From: Christensenellaceae bacterium
GTDB lineage: Bacteria > Bacillota > Clostridia > Christensenellales > CAG-138
DNA: 64,000 nt
Reading direction: 5' to 3'
Assembly: GCA_031261085.1 (NCBI GenBank)
Contig: JAISKB010000006.1
Location: 33,049-97,048, forward strand
Shown: one piece after another, positions 62,758 to 64,000 of the stretch
How the letters are laid out: each line of letters opens with the position of its first letter
Numbering within the stretch: position 1 is the stretch's first letter
Notes under the pieces: model-generated
Databases searched by the model: none
Told to the model about the DNA's origin: nothing
Seen by the model: only the letters and a program-made list of their open reading frames with translations
Translations under genes and position numbers: made by a program

Positions 62758-62916
62758 CTAGAAAAACCGGCAGTCGTAGTCATAGCGGCGCACCCAGGTG
62801 CGCCTGCCGCTCGCCGCAACCGTGCCTTCCTCCTTTAGGTCGCCGTTCTTGTTGTAAGTATAATAGGTATTGCCCTCCCGCACAAGCTGGTTGGCCGCGT
62901 TGAGTGTTGTTATATA
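62758..62916 (-). pseudogene. RHS/YD-repeat gene fragment (about 52 codons)
   Basis: Read on the minus strand directly after the lipoprotein A stop: TTLNAANQLVREGNTYYTYN, then KNGDLKEEGTVAASGRRTWV and RRYDYDCRFF before a stop. LNAANQLVREGNTYYTYNKN is a textbook YD/RHS repeat, and RRYDYD begins the next one. The fragment has no start and is cut at both ends. It includes junction-block copy 2 (62799-62837). It shows that a full RHS protein gene was the source. Confidence 0.8.
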
Positions 62917-63618
62917 CTAACGCATTTTCTCTGGTAATGGCCCGCCTACGATTTCTTCAAGCAATTCTTGGGGGATAGGGGCGTAGTTGTTACCGGGGGC
63001 GACTTGGATGAAATATTGGTTTCCAACTTGCTTGATATCGCGCCAAGAAGCAAAATTTGGCATATCGTTGCTGATTAGCAGCAGTGTATACTTCAACTCT
63101 CCCGCAATACTTCTCTTTTCCCCATCATAGATTATTGTGAGAACACGGTTAATCGTATCGCTATTGGCGTTATACTCTGGACGCAAATAATCATGGCCTG
63201 GCCTAACTATAAGATTCACGCCATCAATCGTGTTGTTAGACAATTCGGGGAAAACCAAACTTTTTTGTTGCATGAGATATTGAATGGGCGAATAGTCGAA
63301 TTCATACCACCTATGTGAGCGTTCAACTACTATGATTGGCAAGTCTTCATACTGATAAATCTCATATTTTTGCTTATGATTGTGCACAGTTCCAATGCGC
63401 TTTGGTGTTGCTATCTCTAGCAATATTATTTCTGGTGTTATCATCCATAAGTCAGCGCTATACAGTTCTATGTACTCTTCGTCATAAATAAATAAATGTG
63501 CTCCATCATCTAAAAAGTCGAGCTTGAAGTGCTTGGTTATTTGGAAACATCCAGTAAGTATGACAAAACAACTAAGCAGCAATATGGCAATGACCATTTT
63601 GGTTATATATCGCTTCAT
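62917..63618 (-). CDS. Predicted lipoprotein A, candidate immunity protein
   Basis: A 233-residue protein. A signal peptide (MKRYITKMVIAILLLSCFVI) ends in lipobox LTGCFQ. The mature part is mostly beta-like with aromatic residues. The C-terminal segment shares the LISNDMP...ASW and QELLEEIVGG motifs with lipoprotein B. The ATG at 63618 follows AAGGAG. A GTG at 63669, overlapping the tip ORF stop, would add 17 residues and would give direct translational coupling to the tip. Placed after tip fragment 2 and before the RHS fragment. Confidence 0.65.
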   Translation of the reverse strand: MKRYITKMVIAILLLSCFVILTGCFQITKHFKLDFLDDGAHLFIYDEEYIELYSADLWMITPEIILLEIATPKRIGTVHNHKQKYEIYQYEDLPIIVVERSHRWYEFDYSPIQYLMQQKSLVFPELSNNTIDGVNLIVRPGHDYLRPEYNANSDTINRVLTIIYDGEKRSIAGELKYTLLLISNDMPNFASWRDIKQVGNQYFIQVAPGNNYAPIPQELLEEIVGGPLPEKMR

Positions 63619-63669
63619 ATATCGTCTCCTTAAAATCCAATCACCGACAATTCGCTTACGTTTCATCAA

Positions 63670-63894
63670 TCACTTTATTGTTACAATGTTCCCATCATTA
63701 TCCTTCACTTTGCCAACTATTTGGCTTTCGAATTTTGATAGTTCCCATCTGGCATCTCGTTTGCCATCATCTCGATAAAAGTATTCTATATCGCGCACCT
63801 TTTCCAGCGGAAGCCCGCTGAATTTTCTAATAACACCTGCAGGCGTTGCCACATATATGCTATTGACACCGGGTATGCTTGCCGCTCGCCGCAA
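63670..63894 (-). CDS. Orphan RHS-toxin tip ORF 2 (74 aa)
   Basis: Starts at a TTG in junction-block copy 3, with AGGAGG five bases upstream, and reads MRRAASIPGVNSIYVATPAG, then VIRKFSGLPLEKVRDIEYFY and RDDGKRDARWELSKFESQIV, ending DNDGNIVTIK. The first seven residues come from RHS DNA in the same shifted frame as tip 1. The remainder looks like the C-terminal part of a variable toxin domain. I do not recognise the fold. Its stop overlaps a possible start of lipoprotein A. Either a short translated remnant or a silent donor cassette. Confidence 0.5.
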   Translation of the reverse strand: MRRAASIPGVNSIYVATPAGVIRKFSGLPLEKVRDIEYFYRDDGKRDARWELSKFESQIVGKVKDNDGNIVTIK

Positions 63895-63911
63895 CCGTGC
63901 CTCCTCTGTTA
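63876..63911 (-). repeat. RHS-derived cassette-junction block, copy 3
   Basis: Shares GCACGGTTGCGGCGAGCGGC with copy 2 and ACGGTTGCGGCGAGCGGCAA with copy 1 on the minus strand, with small changes at the 5' end (TAACAGAGGAGG). Confidence 0.78.
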
Positions 63912-63915
63912 TCGT

Positions 63916-64000
63916 TTACTTCGACCCGATGTTCCTATCCGATACTGGATATTTTCTCCAAAATAGCATTATCCCACTAAAAGCGCACAAAACCACTAAG
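63916..64000 (-). CDS. C-terminal end of a membrane protein (runs off the right edge)
   Basis: An open frame from the window edge ends at 63916 with LVVLCAFSGIMLFWRKYPVS then DRNIGSK. A hydrophobic helix and a short basic tail are visible. It stops about ten bases before junction-block copy 3, the position an immunity gene of the next cassette would hold. Only 27 codons are present, so the call is tentative. Confidence 0.4.
   Translation of the reverse strand, partial: LVVLCAFSGIMLFWRKYPVSDRNIGSK

Overview
The window looks like chromosomal DNA from an anaerobic, spore-forming member of the Clostridia with a fairly high G+C content. The main evidence is a spoVA locus, spoVT, the six-cysteine SCIFF peptide with its radical SAM maturase, an [FeFe]-hydrogenase-type sensor cluster, HemZ, and strong Shine-Dalgarno sites throughout. 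The order Christensenellales or a relative would fit, but no marker here settles the family.

Layout. Positions 1-6100 hold the start of an ECF-transporter S component, a VanW-family envelope protein, a dispersed repeat, a spoVA operon led by two tiny genes, and an ECF sigma / anti-sigma pair. Positions 6179-12647 form one minus-strand operon: NuoE-like, HndB-like and NuoF-like diaphorase subunits around a sensory-type [FeFe]-hydrogenase protein, two HATPase proteins, two DRTGG proteins and a PHP protein. A Rex-like operator lies upstream. Positions 12932-20722 are a single gene of about 2,600 codons for a cyclic-beta-glucan-synthase-like protein. Next come DUF4180, a PLP enzyme of unknown substrate, glyA, trxA, rseC, aspS and hisS. 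Positions 28662-35053 are a complete plus-strand F1Fo ATP synthase operon (I-B-E-F-H-A-G-D-C). Its delta subunit is only 76 residues and its c subunit is divergent. Positions 35133-39891 are membrane-anchored and lipoprotein genes of unknown function.

Positions 40098-49993 are a long minus-strand housekeeping array: TIGR04086 membrane protein, SCIFF peptide, SCIFF maturase, recJ, apt, rel, dtd, an MBL hydrolase and hemZ. A second dispersed-repeat copy and spoVT follow. Positions 51131-55509 are an ECF-sigma / membrane protein / ABC transporter operon of visibly lower G+C. Positions 55728-59963 carry four unrelated-looking lipoproteins, several with Ca-binding-like DxNxDG motifs, and a Fic protein follows at 60318-61112.

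The last 2.2 kb (61232-64000) is the most unusual part. On the minus strand, short remnants of an RHS/YD-repeat gene alternate with short C-terminal tip ORFs and with lipoprotein or membrane-protein genes. Each unit is joined at the same roughly 36-39 bp RHS-derived block. I read this as an array of displaced polymorphic-toxin tip/immunity cassettes, whose parental RHS gene would lie beyond the right edge. No tRNA, rRNA, CRISPR array or intact insertion sequence was recognised.
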